Shown: positions 1-9,062 of the stretch, in pieces
How the letters are laid out: every line of letters starts with the position of its first letter
Position numbering within the stretch: the first letter of the stretch is position 1
Source of the DNA: Streptomyces formicae
GTDB taxonomy: Bacteria; Actinomycetota; Actinomycetes; Streptomycetales; Streptomycetaceae
Assembly: GCF_022647665.1 (NCBI RefSeq)
Contig: NZ_CP071872.1
Span: forward strand, 930,001 to 994,000
DNA: 64,000 nucleotides
Direction of reading: 5' to 3'
The notes under the pieces: model-generated
Seen by the model: only the letters and a program-made list of their open reading frames with translations
Told to the model about the DNA's origin: nothing
Database searches by the model: none
Translations under genes and position numbers: made by a program

Positions 1-138
1 GGCGACGCGACCCAGAGCGGACTGGTGAACGCGGACAAGGACGCGTACACCCCGATGGTCGCGGTGGCGTCGGAGTCGGACGCGCAGGCGTGCGCGACGC
101 TCACGACGGGCACGAAGGGCTGCACGACGGATCAGTGA
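1..138 (+). CDS. 3' end of an unrecognised protein
   Basis: An open frame enters from the left edge and ends at TGA 136-138, giving 45 visible residues. The tail is Thr/Ala rich with two cysteines (ACATLTTGTKGC) and has no recognisable domain. It could be the end of a secreted or membrane protein, but the visible part does not decide it. A perfect inverted repeat follows immediately, as expected for a gene end. Confidence 0.6.
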   Translation, partial: GDATQSGLVNADKDAYTPMVAVASESDAQACATLTTGTKGCTTDQ

Positions 139-140
139 CC

Positions 141-168
141 GGGCCGCGGTCGGCGCCGACCGCGGCCC
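141..168. terminator. Perfect palindrome, probable terminator
   Basis: The 14-base arm gggccgcggtcggc is followed directly by its exact reverse complement, three bases after the stop of the first gene. Streptomyces terminators often lack a T tract, so the strong hairpin is the only evidence. Confidence 0.6.
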
Positions 169-193
169 GTCTGCGGCCGGCCGGCACCAGTGA

Positions 194-1315
<1,122 letters not shown>

Positions 1316-1357
1316 TCCGACGCCACCCGGAACCGGGTGACACCCGGACGACGGTTC

Positions 1358-1389
1358 GTGGGGCGCTGCGCGGCTGCGTAGCGCCCCAC
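1358..1389 (+). terminator. mdh terminator hairpin
   Basis: The arms gtggggcgct (1358-1367) and agcgccccac (1380-1389) are perfect reverse complements around a 12-base loop, 43 bases after the mdh stop. Confidence 0.65.
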
Positions 1390-1414
1390 AGTGCTCTCTG
1401 CGAGCCTGGGGCGC

Positions 1415-1948
1415 ATGAGCGAGCACCGAGCCGCCACCCGCCTCGTCCTGCTGCGGCACGCCAAGTCCGCGTGGCCGGACGTCGCGGACCACGACCGTCC
1501 CCTCGCGCCGCGCGGCCGGCGCGACGCCCCGGCCGCCGGACGGCTGCTGCGCGAGCAGGGGTACGTGCCCGACCTCGTCGTCTGCTCGACCGCCCGCCGC
1601 GCCCGCGAGACCTGGGAGCTCGCCGCCGCCGAGCTGGGCACCCGGGTGCCGGTCCGCTACGAGGAGCGCGTGTACGGCGCCGACCCGGCCGAGCTGGCGG
1701 GTGTCCTGCGGGAGCTGCCCGCGGAGGTGGGCACGGCCCTGCTGGTCGGCCACAACCCGGGCATCGAGGATCTGGCGGGCGGACTCACGGGTGAGGACGA
1801 CGGTGATGTGCTCGCCCGGATGACGGAGAAGTTCCCGACGTCGGCCTTCGCGGTGCTCAGCCTCCCGGGCGGCTGGGCGGGGTTCCGTCCCGGCACGGCC
1901 CGGCTGACGGCCTTCGTCGTCGCCAGGGGAAAGAAGCCGGAGAAGTGA
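1415..1948 (+). CDS. SixA-type histidine phosphatase
   Basis: A 177-residue protein of the histidine phosphatase (phosphoglycerate mutase-like) superfamily, SixA branch, probably removing phosphate from phosphohistidine or small phosphoesters in the cytoplasm. The catalytic motif VLLRHAKSAWPD lies near residues 10-21 (RHG-like, with His as phosphate acceptor), and the second conserved His is in VGHNPGIEDL. ATG 1415 is preferred over an in-frame GTG at 1391, because MSEHRAATRLVLLRH fits the usual short lead and GTG 1391 has no ribosome site. The gene stands alone between the mdh terminator and a region of gene remnants. The actual substrate cannot be told from the sequence. Confidence 0.85.
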   Translation: MSEHRAATRLVLLRHAKSAWPDVADHDRPLAPRGRRDAPAAGRLLREQGYVPDLVVCSTARRARETWELAAAELGTRVPVRYEERVYGADPAELAGVLRELPAEVGTALLVGHNPGIEDLAGGLTGEDDGDVLARMTEKFPTSAFAVLSLPGGWAGFRPGTARLTAFVVARGKKPEK

Positions 1949-2132
1949 ACGAGGCGGCCGGACACAAAGCAGTCCCCGGTAGTCCACGTCGATCCCCGTA
2001 TCTCGGTCGTCGCCGCGATTCCGGTTCTCGCGCTTTTCTGCCGGGGGCCTAGCCAGAGCCGAGGGATGGGTCACGCGTATCTTCGGACGTCTCCTCCGAC
2101 GCGTATGGCTCGTCTCTGGTCCTCTGGTGTAA

Positions 2133-2762
2133 ACACCAGTCTCCTCCCGATTTGCCCGAAGTCAAGAGCCGTCCCCGGCCGCCGGCGGCGTCGCGCTACG
2201 GCTGTCGCCGGGGCCCACTATCGATCACGACGCGATCATCGCCGACATTCAGCGAGGGCTTGTCGCCGCGGGGCTCGGGGACCCCGCGTTCCCCTGGCGG
2301 GCGGTCCAAGCCACCGACCTGAACCTCATCGAGATCGGCGACGGCTACATCCCGGACCTCATAGTCATGGACGCGGGGATAGTGGCCGAGGCGCGCGCCG
2401 CGAGGTCGAAGCACCTGTTCTCGCATCAGCTCGACCTGGTCGTGGAGGTCACCTCCCCGTCCAGCGCTCCCATCGATCGCGAGCCGGTGTTCGGACGGGA
2501 GCACCCGAAGAGGACCAAGTGGACGGGGTACGCGCAGTGCGTCATCTCGTACTACCTCCTGGTCGACCGTGACCCGAAGAGCCCCGGGATCACGCTGTAC
2601 GCCAACCCGGACCGCCGGGCTGGGCGCTACGAGGCCGTGGAGCAGTGGAAGTTCGGTGCGACGGTGGAGATCCCCGATCCGTTCGGGTTCTCCTTCGATA
2701 CGAGCGCGCGGGAGCCCTGGGCTCAACCTGCTCATCCCCGAGATCGAGTCCCTCGCCCGTGA
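2133..2762 (+). pseudogene. Uma2-family nuclease remnant, 5' truncated
   Basis: This frame reads as the middle and end of an Uma2 (DUF820, putative restriction endonuclease fold) protein: GYIPDLIVMD, then HQLDLVVEVTSPSSAP, YYLLVDRD and FGFSFDTS. The frame is closed upstream by TAA at 2130. From there to the internal ATG at 2367 there is no ATG, GTG or TTG, so the conserved part before IPDLIVMD has no start codon. The C-terminus stops resembling the family after FDTSAREPW, exactly where a DUF6415-like sequence begins in another frame. The most economical reading is a gene that lost its start and was fused by deletion to its neighbour. The roughly 180 bases between the SixA gene and this frame show nothing recognisable. 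Confidence 0.6.
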
Positions 2763-2953
2763 CCTGCCCAACGGCGAGCAAGGCCGCTGCCTCGCGCTCG
2801 CATCCGTCGGCGAGGCGCGGCGCAAGCTGTACGCCTGCTGGGGTCCGGGGGGGGCCAGGGCGGCGGGCGGAGCAGCTCACCCGCGTGTGCAGAGCGTTGA
2901 TTTTCCACTACGGCGAGCTGGAGACGGCTCGGGTGCGCACACTGGGTACATGA
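2707..2953 (+). pseudogene. DUF6415-like remnant with frameshift
   Basis: From about 2716 one frame reads LNLLIPEIESLARDLP and then LASVGEARRKLYA, which resembles a small Streptomyces family recalled as DUF6415. The similarity jumps to the next frame after a run of eight G at about 2847-2854, and resumes as EQLTRVCRALIFHYGELETAR before TGA 2951-2953. The start of the gene is missing, because it is joined to the truncated Uma2 remnant. The final TGA overlaps the ATG of the next gene (ATGA), so it may once have been translationally coupled to it. A sequencing error in the G run is an alternative explanation for the shift, but not for the missing 5' end. Confidence 0.5.
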
Positions 2954-4068
2954 CTGTGCACGGTGAGGGAGCACCCGCCTATCTGACCTTCAGGATGACG
3001 CCGCAGCCCGGCCCGATCGCTGCCTTCGCGGAGGAGGAGGCATTGCGGGCGCGGCAGCGGTACCCGGACCTCCTGGGGATGGGGTTGCCGGTGTTCTTCT
3101 ACACACGCGAACTCGACCTGGGCGGCTGGGAGATCCTCGGTACCGGCGGTGACACGCCGCAGAGCGGTCGCGACGCCCTCGCGTCGTACTTCCGGCAGCG
3201 CGCGAGCGAGGCCGACGCCGCCCCGGCGCGCAAGAAGTTCCAGGCGGCGGCCGAGAAGCTCGACTGGGTGGTGGTGAACGAACTGAAGGTGCTGGGGACC
3301 CGGTACCGGGTGGTCCGGGCCGAGCAGTTCATCCGGATGGGTCCGGACGGGCCCGAACCGCCCCGGCCCTCCGATCCGGACCCCGCGCGGCCGGGAGACT
3401 CCCACAAGGTGCCGAGCCGGACGAAGGGCTTCGTGATCGATCCCTGGACGGGTACGGGGATCTCGGAGGGGTTGCTCAAGGTCGACCTGGCGCGGAGCGT
3501 GCGGGCGCAGGGGACCCTGCCCGACGCCATGTACGCCGACTCCGTACGGGCGCGGGAGACACACCCCGGAGCAGTGCTGCTCCCGGCCGAGTTCGCCGTC
3601 GCCGAGCGGGACGAGGACGGCCGCTGGGGGCCCCACACCGCTTCCGGCACCACCCCGCAGGGCGCACGGGATTCGCTGGCGTTGAGCTTTCGGGTCTTCA
3701 CGCCCGTGCAGGAGAAGCTCTCCGAGCAGGAGCGCGAGGAGTACGCCCGCGCGGCGAACCGCCTCGACGAGAAAGGCGGTGCGGGCATCACCGTCGCCGG
3801 CCGCCGCTTCCGCGTCACCCGCGTCGAACAGCTCGTCCGCATCGGCCCGGACGGCCCGGAGGGCCCGCGTCCCTCCGACCACGACCCGGAGCCTCCGATC
3901 GGGCCGCACACCAGGCAACTGAAGGCGGACGGGCTGTGGAAGGAGGAGGACGAGGAGCCCGAGCCGCTGACGGGGGACGCGCTGGAGCTCTGGAACCTGA
4001 TGCGGAAGGAGGAGGCGCGGCGGGCGGCGCAGGGCCTCAACCGAGGGCGTGAAGCTCCGCCTCGATGA
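2950..4068 (+). CDS. DUF5954 family protein
   Basis: Encodes a 372-residue protein matching the Streptomyces-type DUF5954 family as recalled; its function is unknown. It has two related halves, each containing a segment like RYRVVRAEQFIRMGPDGPE (first half) and RFRVTRVEQLVRIGPDGPE (second half), followed by RPSDxDP. This points to an internal duplication. No signal peptide, membrane segment or catalytic motif is visible, so it is probably cytoplasmic. ATG 2950 is chosen because the protein becomes family-like right after MTVHGEGAPAYLTFRMT and the ATG overlaps the stop of the DUF6415 remnant. The open frame continues upstream to 2569 but is not family-like there. The 3' end overlaps an antisense DUF5753 remnant. 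Confidence 0.75.
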   Translation: MTVHGEGAPAYLTFRMTPQPGPIAAFAEEEALRARQRYPDLLGMGLPVFFYTRELDLGGWEILGTGGDTPQSGRDALASYFRQRASEADAAPARKKFQAAAEKLDWVVVNELKVLGTRYRVVRAEQFIRMGPDGPEPPRPSDPDPARPGDSHKVPSRTKGFVIDPWTGTGISEGLLKVDLARSVRAQGTLPDAMYADSVRARETHPGAVLLPAEFAVAERDEDGRWGPHTASGTTPQGARDSLALSFRVFTPVQEKLSEQEREEYARAANRLDEKGGAGITVAGRRFRVTRVEQLVRIGPDGPEGPRPSDHDPEPPIGPHTRQLKADGLWKEEDEEPEPLTGDALELWNLMRKEEARRAAQGLNRGREAPPR

Positions 4069-4296
4069 GGGCGCGGGCGTCGTCGCCGTAGGCGGCGGAG
4101 CGCTCAAGGAGTGTGAACGCCTTCTCGTAGACGGCGATTTCGGCCTTGTCGGTGATGTTGAGCCCGGAGGCGTACGTCTCGACCTTGACCTGCTCGCTGT
4201 CGAAGATCGAGAAAGCGTGCCCCGGGAACAGGGCGAGTTCTGCCCGCGCCGGGATCACGCCCAGCCGAAGCCCCGGCAGGTCGAGCGCCTTGAGCA
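4037..4296 (-). pseudogene. C-terminal half of a DUF5753 regulator
   Basis: Read on the minus strand this is the last 85 or so residues of a DUF5753 domain, the C-terminal part of HTH_31-type transcriptional regulators common in Streptomyces. LPGLRLGVIPARAEL, PGHAFSIFD, VKVETYASGLNIT and DDARALIEAELHALG are family-like, and the frame ends with TGA (4037-4039). Similarity stops abruptly near 4296. The frame stays open upstream but no longer resembles a regulator, and no helix-turn-helix precedes it. The remnant overlaps the end of the DUF5954 gene by 32 bases. Confidence 0.65.
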
Positions 4297-4306
4297 GGAT
4301 CAGCGC

Positions 4307-4492
4307 ACTCGTCACTTTCGGGTCTACGAGCCAGGAGTCGTACCAGGTCTCGTGCAGACGGCCGATTACGCACGGGCAATCATGGGCCAGCTCGTCACCT
4401 TCCACAGAATCCCCAACGATGTGGAACAGGCCGTCGCAGCTCGTGTCAGCCGTCAACAGGTCATCTACGACGCCACGCGTCGCTTCGCTTTG
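4307..4492 (+). pseudogene. N-terminal half of a DUF5753 domain, opposite strand
   Basis: About ten bases beyond the minus-strand C-terminal fragment, the plus strand reads HFRVYEPGVVPGLVQTADYA, then FHRIPNDVEQAVAARVSRQQ and RRFAL. This is the beginning of a DUF5753 domain. Similarity ends near 4492, and the frame runs on into unrelated sequence before its stop near 4600. Neither a start codon with a ribosome site nor a helix-turn-helix is visible upstream. Together with the previous entry it shows a rearranged or doubly remnant regulator. The remaining bases up to 4728 hold nothing recognisable apart from the ribosome site of the next gene. Confidence 0.6.
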
Positions 4493-4728
4493 CTGTCCGT
4501 GTGTCTGGTCGCGTGCTCTCCGCACCGGCTCCGGCCTGGCTATCCCTGCCCCGGGCCGTCGCAGAGCGTGCAGCGGTCGGTGCTCCTGCGCGACGAGTGA
4601 ACCGCCGGGGAGTGACCCCGGCCACTTCCAGCCGGGCGCCGCGCATGCTTTCCGGCGCCCGGGGCAGGTGTCCCGCCTCATCAGCACCGCTGGTGGGAGC
4701 AAAACGGGAACGGAAGGCCATAGGCGAC

Positions 4729-6225
4729 GTGTCGGCACAACAGACCATCCACGTGGGCGGAGAGTGGCGCGAAGCCGCCTCCGGAGCCACGCGCGAGATC
4801 CTCGACCCCGCCTCCGCCACGCCCTTCGCGGTCGTGGCGGAAGGCGGGGCCGAGGACACCGACGCCGCGATCGCCGCAGCGCGCCGCGCCTTCGACCGGG
4901 GCCAGGGGGAATGGCCCCGTACACCGGTGGCCGAACGGGCCGCCCTGCTGCGGCGCGTCGCCGCGCTGCTGCGCCGGGACCGCGAGGAGCTCGGGCTGCT
5001 GGAGAGCCGGGACGCGGGCAAGACGCTGGAGGAGGGCCGCGTCGACGTCGACTGCGTCGCCGACGCGTTCGCCTACTTCGCCGACCTCGTCATGAACGAG
5101 AACGGGCGCGTCGTGGACGCCGGGTCGCCGGACGTCCACAGCGTCGTCGTCCACGAACCGGTCGGGGTCTGCGCCCTCATCACGCCCTGGAACTACCCGC
5201 TCCTCCAGGCCAGTTGGAAGATCGCCCCGGCCCTCGCCGCCGGCAACACCTTCGTCGTCAAGCCGAGCGAGCTCACGCCGCTCACCACCGTCGCGCTCAT
5301 CCGGCTGCTGACCGAGGCCGGACTGCCCGACGGGGTCGCCAACCTCGTCACCGGACCCGGCTCCACCGTCGGCGCACGCCTCGCCGAACACCCCGACGTC
5401 GACCTCGTCTCCTTCACCGGCGGACTGGTCAGCGGCACGAAGGTCATGCGCGCCGCCGCCGACACCGTCAAGAAGGTCGCCCTGGAGCTCGGCGGCAAGA
5501 ACCCCAACGTCGTCTTCGCGGACGCCTGCACGGACGACGACGGCTTCGACACCGCCGTCGACCAGGCGCTGAACGCCGCCTTCATCCACAGCGGCCAGGT
5601 CTGCTCCGCCGGCTCCCGCCTCATCGTCGAGGAGTCCCTCCGCGAACGCTTCGTCGCCGAACTCGCCCGCCGCGCCGACCGGATCCGTCTCGGCCGCGGC
5701 ACCGACAAGGACGCCGAGTGCGGCCCCCTCGTATCGGCACAGCAGCTGGCGAAGACCGAGGAGTACGTCGCCTCCGCGCTCGCCGAGGGCGCGGTGCTGC
5801 GGGCCGGCGGGACCCGGCCCGAAGGACCAGGGTACGAGGGGTACTTCTACCGGCCCACCGTCCTCGACCGGTGCCACCGGGCCATGCGCGTCGTGCGCGA
5901 GGAGGTCTTCGGGCCGGTCCTGACCGTCGAGACCTTCCGCACGGAGGACGAGGCCGTCGCCCTCGCCAACGACACCGAGTACGGCCTCGCGGGCGGCGTC
6001 TGGAGCGGCGACCCCGGGCGGGCCCGGCGCGTCGCCGGCCGGCTGCGGCACGGAACCGTGTGGATCAACGACTTCCATCCCTATCTGCCGCAGGCGGAGT
6101 GGGGCGGCTTCGGCAAGTCCGGCATCGGCCGGGAGCTCGGCCCCGCCGGGCTCGCCGAGTACCGCGAGACCAAGCACGTCTACCAGAACCTCGCCCCGCG
6201 TCCCGTGCGCTGGTTCGCGGGCTGA
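4729..6225 (+). CDS. betB: Betaine-aldehyde dehydrogenase
   Basis: A 498-residue NAD(P)-dependent aldehyde dehydrogenase, probably oxidising betaine aldehyde to glycine betaine in the cytoplasm. The NAD-binding signature ITPWNYPLLQASWKIAPALA, the FTGGLVSGTKV segment, the catalytic Glu in LELGGKNPNVVF and the catalytic Cys in HSGQVCSAGSR are present. GTG 4729 is preceded by GGAAGG. An in-frame extension back to 4501 is rejected, because it is not ALDH-like and runs through remnant DNA. The substrate is inferred from context: a GMC oxidoreductase of choline-dehydrogenase type follows at 6374, then a glycine-betaine ABC importer. Other aldehydes remain possible. Confidence 0.88.
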   Translation: MSAQQTIHVGGEWREAASGATREILDPASATPFAVVAEGGAEDTDAAIAAARRAFDRGQGEWPRTPVAERAALLRRVAALLRRDREELGLLESRDAGKTLEEGRVDVDCVADAFAYFADLVMNENGRVVDAGSPDVHSVVVHEPVGVCALITPWNYPLLQASWKIAPALAAGNTFVVKPSELTPLTTVALIRLLTEAGLPDGVANLVTGPGSTVGARLAEHPDVDLVSFTGGLVSGTKVMRAAADTVKKVALELGGKNPNVVFADACTDDDGFDTAVDQALNAAFIHSGQVCSAGSRLIVEESLRERFVAELARRADRIRLGRGTDKDAECGPLVSAQQLAKTEEYVASALAEGAVLRAGGTRPEGPGYEGYFYRPTVLDRCHRAMRVVREEVFGPVLTVETFRTEDEAVALANDTEYGLAGGVWSGDPGRARRVAGRLRHGTVWINDFHPYLPQAEWGGFGKSGIGRELGPAGLAEYRETKHVYQNLAPRPVRWFAG

Positions 6226-6373
6226 GGACTGAGGGCTGAGGGCTGAGGGCCGAGGGCCGAGAACAGCTGAAGACGGCTTGAGCTGAGCACAGCAGAAGAC
6301 GGCTGAGACCGACAGAAGACCGCTGAGACCCGCCGAGAGCGTCAGAAAACGGGGAGCAGGAGAGCACCGCACC
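6226..6373 (+). repeat. Imperfect short repeats between betB and the GMC gene
   Basis: The 148-base gap is dominated by degenerate repeats: five tandem copies of the heptamer gaggact/gagggct/gagggcc, then four units of the type cagaagacggctgagac. No promoter motif or hairpin is obvious. A ribosome site ggggagcaggag lies just before ATG 6374. The repeats look like slippage-prone DNA rather than operators. Confidence 0.5.
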
Positions 6374-7921
6374 ATGACCGAGCAGCACATCAACGCATAC
6401 GACTATGTCGTCGTCGGGGGCGGCACCGCCGGATCGGTGATCGCCTCCCGCCTGACCGAGGACCCGGACACCACCGTCGCCGTCATCGAGGGCGGCCCGA
6501 GCGACGTCGGCCGCGACGACGTCCTCACCCTGCGCCGCTGGATGGGACTGCTCGGAGGAGAGCTCGACTACGACTACCCCACCACCGAACAGCCCCGCGG
6601 CAACTCCCACATCCGGCACAGCCGCGCCCGCGTCCTCGGCGGCTGCTCCTCGCACAACACCCTCATCGCCTTCAAGCCGCTGCCGTCCGACTGGGACGAG
6701 TGGGCCGAGGCGGGGGCGGACGGCTGGGACGCCGCCGCCATGGACCCGTACTTCGACCGGCTGCTCAACAACGTCGTGCCGGTCGACGAGGCCGACCGCA
6801 ACGCCATCGCCCGCGACTTCGTCGATGCCGCCCAGGCCGCGCTGGGCGTCCCGCGCGTCGATGGCTTCAACAAGAAGCCCTTCCACGAAGGCGTCGGCTT
6901 CTTCGACCTCGCCTACCACCCGGAGAACAACAAGCGCTCGTCGGCATCGGTCGCCTACCTGCACCCGGTCATGGACGAGCGGCCGAACCTCACGCTGATG
7001 CTGGAGACCTGGGCGTACCGGCTGGAGCTGGACGGCACCCGGGCCACCGGCGTCCGGGTGCGGACGAAGGACGGCGAGGAACTGCTCGTACGGGCGCGGC
7101 GCGAGGTCGTCGTCTGCGCAGGCGCCGTCGACACCCCGCGGCTGCTGCTGCACTCCGGTATCGGGCCGAAGGAGGACCTCGAAGCCCTCGGCATCCCCGT
7201 GGTCCACGATCTGCCGGGCGTCGGCGAGAACCTCCTCGACCACCCCGAATCGGTGATCGTCTGGGAGACCCACGGGCCGATCCCCGAGAACTCGGCGATG
7301 GACTCCGACGCCGGGCTCTTCGTCCGCCGCGACCCGGAGACGCGCGGACCCGATCTGATGTTCCACTTCTACCAGATCCCGTTCACCGACAACCCGGAGC
7401 GGCTCGGCTACGAACGCCCGCCGCACGGCGTGTCGATGACCCCGAACATCCCCAAGCCGCGCAGCCGCGGCCGGCTCCACCTCACCAGCGCCGACCCGGA
7501 GACCAAGCCGGCCCTCGACTTCCGGTACTTCACCGACGAGGACGACTACGACGGCCGCACCCTCGTCGACGGCATCCGCCTCGCGCGCGAGATCGCGAAG
7601 GCCGCGCCGCTCGCCGACTGGCTCAAGCGGGAGGTGTGCCCGGGGCCCGAGGTGACGGGCGACGAGGAACTGAGCGAGTACGCCCGCAAGGTCGCGCACA
7701 CCGTCTACCACCCGGCCGGCACCTGCCGGATGGGAGCCGCGACCGACGAACTCGCCGTCGTCGCACCCGATCTGACCGTACGAGGGCTCGACGGCATCCG
7801 CGTCGCCGACGCGTCCGTCTTCCCGACCATGCCGGCCGTGAACCCGATGATCGGCGTCCTGATGGTCGGCGAGAAATGCGCCGAACTGCTGACGAAAACA
7901 ACGGGGAGTGAGAACCGATGA
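6374..7921 (+). CDS. GMC oxidoreductase, probable choline dehydrogenase
   Basis: A 515-residue FAD enzyme of the glucose-methanol-choline family, inferred to oxidise choline to betaine aldehyde. The FAD dinucleotide fold [20 protein letters not shown] lies at residues 9-28. GMC signatures are seen in [10 protein letters not shown] and in [16 protein letters not shown], and the C-terminal active-site region reads [15 protein letters not shown] and later [18 protein letters not shown]. It is slightly shorter than Escherichia coli BetA. Its TGA overlaps the ATG of the downstream ABC ATPase (ATGA at 7918-7921), which indicates coupled translation in one operon with the importer. Choline specificity rests on context rather than on diagnostic residues. 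Confidence 0.85.
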   Translation: MTEQHINAYDYVVVGGGTAGSVIASRLTEDPDTTVAVIEGGPSDVGRDDVLTLRRWMGLLGGELDYDYPTTEQPRGNSHIRHSRARVLGGCSSHNTLIAFKPLPSDWDEWAEAGADGWDAAAMDPYFDRLLNNVVPVDEADRNAIARDFVDAAQAALGVPRVDGFNKKPFHEGVGFFDLAYHPENNKRSSASVAYLHPVMDERPNLTLMLETWAYRLELDGTRATGVRVRTKDGEELLVRARREVVVCAGAVDTPRLLLHSGIGPKEDLEALGIPVVHDLPGVGENLLDHPESVIVWETHGPIPENSAMDSDAGLFVRRDPETRGPDLMFHFYQIPFTDNPERLGYERPPHGVSMTPNIPKPRSRGRLHLTSADPETKPALDFRYFTDEDDYDGRTLVDGIRLAREIAKAAPLADWLKREVCPGPEVTGDEELSEYARKVAHTVYHPAGTCRMGAATDELAVVAPDLTVRGLDGIRVADASVFPTMPAVNPMIGVLMVGEKCAELLTKTTGSENR

Positions 7922-8982
7922 CCGAGCCGATGGACAAGCAGCCGCCCGTCTTCGCGGTGCGCAAGCTGTGGAAGGTCTTCGGACCGCGCGCCGGACGCGT
8001 GCCCGACACCCCCGAGCTGGCCGCCCTCAGCCCCGCCGATCTGCGCGCACGCACCGGCTGCACCGGAGCCGTCCAGGACGTCAGCTTCGACGTCCGCCGC
8101 GGCGAGGTCTTCGTCGTCATGGGCCTGTCCGGTTCAGGCAAGTCGACGCTCGTCCGCTGCCTGACCCGGCTGATCGAACCGACGTCCGGTTCGATCGCAA
8201 TCGACGGCGAGGACGTGCTGTCGATGGACAAGGCCCGGCTGCGCGAGCTGCGCCGGCACCGCGCCGCGATGGTCTTCCAGCACTTCGGACTGCTGCCGCA
8301 CCGGTCGGTCATCGACAACGTCGCCTACGGCCTGGAGATCCAGGGCGTGGGGCGTGCGCAGCGCCGCGCCAGGGCAGCCGAGGTCGTCGCCAAGGTCGGC
8401 CTCGACGGCCTCGAACACCGCAGGCCCGGTCAGCTCTCCGGCGGCCAGCAGCAGCGCGTGGGGCTGGCCCGGGCGCTCGCCGTCGACCCCGAAGTGCTGC
8501 TCTTCGACGAGCCGTTCAGCGCGCTGGACCCGCTCATCCGGCGTGACATGCAGGACGAGGTCGTCCGGCTGCACCGCGAGGAGGGCCGCACGATGGTCTT
8601 CATCACCCACGACCTGAACGAGGCGCTGCGCCTCGGCGACCGCATCGCGCTGATGCGGGACGGAAGGATCGTGCAGCTCGGCACGCCCGAGGAGATCGTC
8701 GGCTCGCCCGCCGACGAGTACGTACGGGACTTCGTCCGCGACGTGCCCCGCGAGCAGGTCATGACCGTCCGCACGGCGATGCGCCCGGTGGCCGACGCGG
8801 CCGAGGCGGAGTCGGGCCCGGCGGTCGCCCCCGACGCCACGGTCGCGTCGGCCATCGAGGCGGTCGCCCGCGCGGGTGCCCCGGCGCGGGTGATGGACCA
8901 GGGGCGGTGCGTGGGGGTCGTGGACCAGGCCGCGCTGCTGGCGGTGGTGGCGGGACTGTCGGCCGAGGGGGTGGCGGCATGA
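7918..8982 (+). CDS. Glycine betaine/proline ABC transporter ATPase
   Basis: A 354-residue ATP-binding subunit of the ProV/OpuAA type that powers uptake of quaternary amines. Walker A is [13 protein letters not shown] (about residue 73). The Q-loop is in [10 protein letters not shown], the signature [15 protein letters not shown], Walker [13 protein letters not shown] and the H-loop FITHDLNEA. The N-terminal 60 residues before the ATPase core are typical of the osmoregulated subgroup. After about residue 285 a short region resembles a single CBS-like segment ([20 protein letters not shown]), shorter than the usual CBS pair, so osmosensing through tandem CBS domains may be reduced. It overlaps the genes on both sides by ATGA. 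Confidence 0.93.
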   Translation: MTEPMDKQPPVFAVRKLWKVFGPRAGRVPDTPELAALSPADLRARTGCTGAVQDVSFDVRRGEVFVVMGLSGSGKSTLVRCLTRLIEPTSGSIAIDGEDVLSMDKARLRELRRHRAAMVFQHFGLLPHRSVIDNVAYGLEIQGVGRAQRRARAAEVVAKVGLDGLEHRRPGQLSGGQQQRVGLARALAVDPEVLLFDEPFSALDPLIRRDMQDEVVRLHREEGRTMVFITHDLNEALRLGDRIALMRDGRIVQLGTPEEIVGSPADEYVRDFVRDVPREQVMTVRTAMRPVADAAEAESGPAVAPDATVASAIEAVARAGAPARVMDQGRCVGVVDQAALLAVVAGLSAEGVAA

Positions 8983-9062
8983 GTGCCTTCTCCCCAGCCC
9001 GCCCCTCGGGAGCGTCCCCGCCTCAAGCGCCCGCCGCCCCGGCCCGGGGGTGGTGCCGATGA
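8979..9062 (+). CDS. Possible 27-residue coupling ORF
   Basis: An ATG overlaps the stop of the ATPase gene (ATGA, 8979-8982). It opens a short Pro/Ala-rich frame ([20 protein letters not shown]...) whose TGA overlaps the ATG at 9059 of the permease (ATGA, 9059-9062). It may be a coupling leader that passes ribosomes to the permease. Alternatively it is the former N-terminus of the permease disconnected by a frameshift, or coincidence. The peptide itself is not recognisable. Confidence 0.3.
   Translation: MSAFSPARPSGASPPQAPAAPARGWCR

Noticed and set aside
4049..4600. Plus-strand frame of 183 codons taken as a complete gene
   Set aside because: Only its middle (4307-4492) is protein-like; the first part is the antisense of the DUF5753 C-terminal half and the last part has no similarity.
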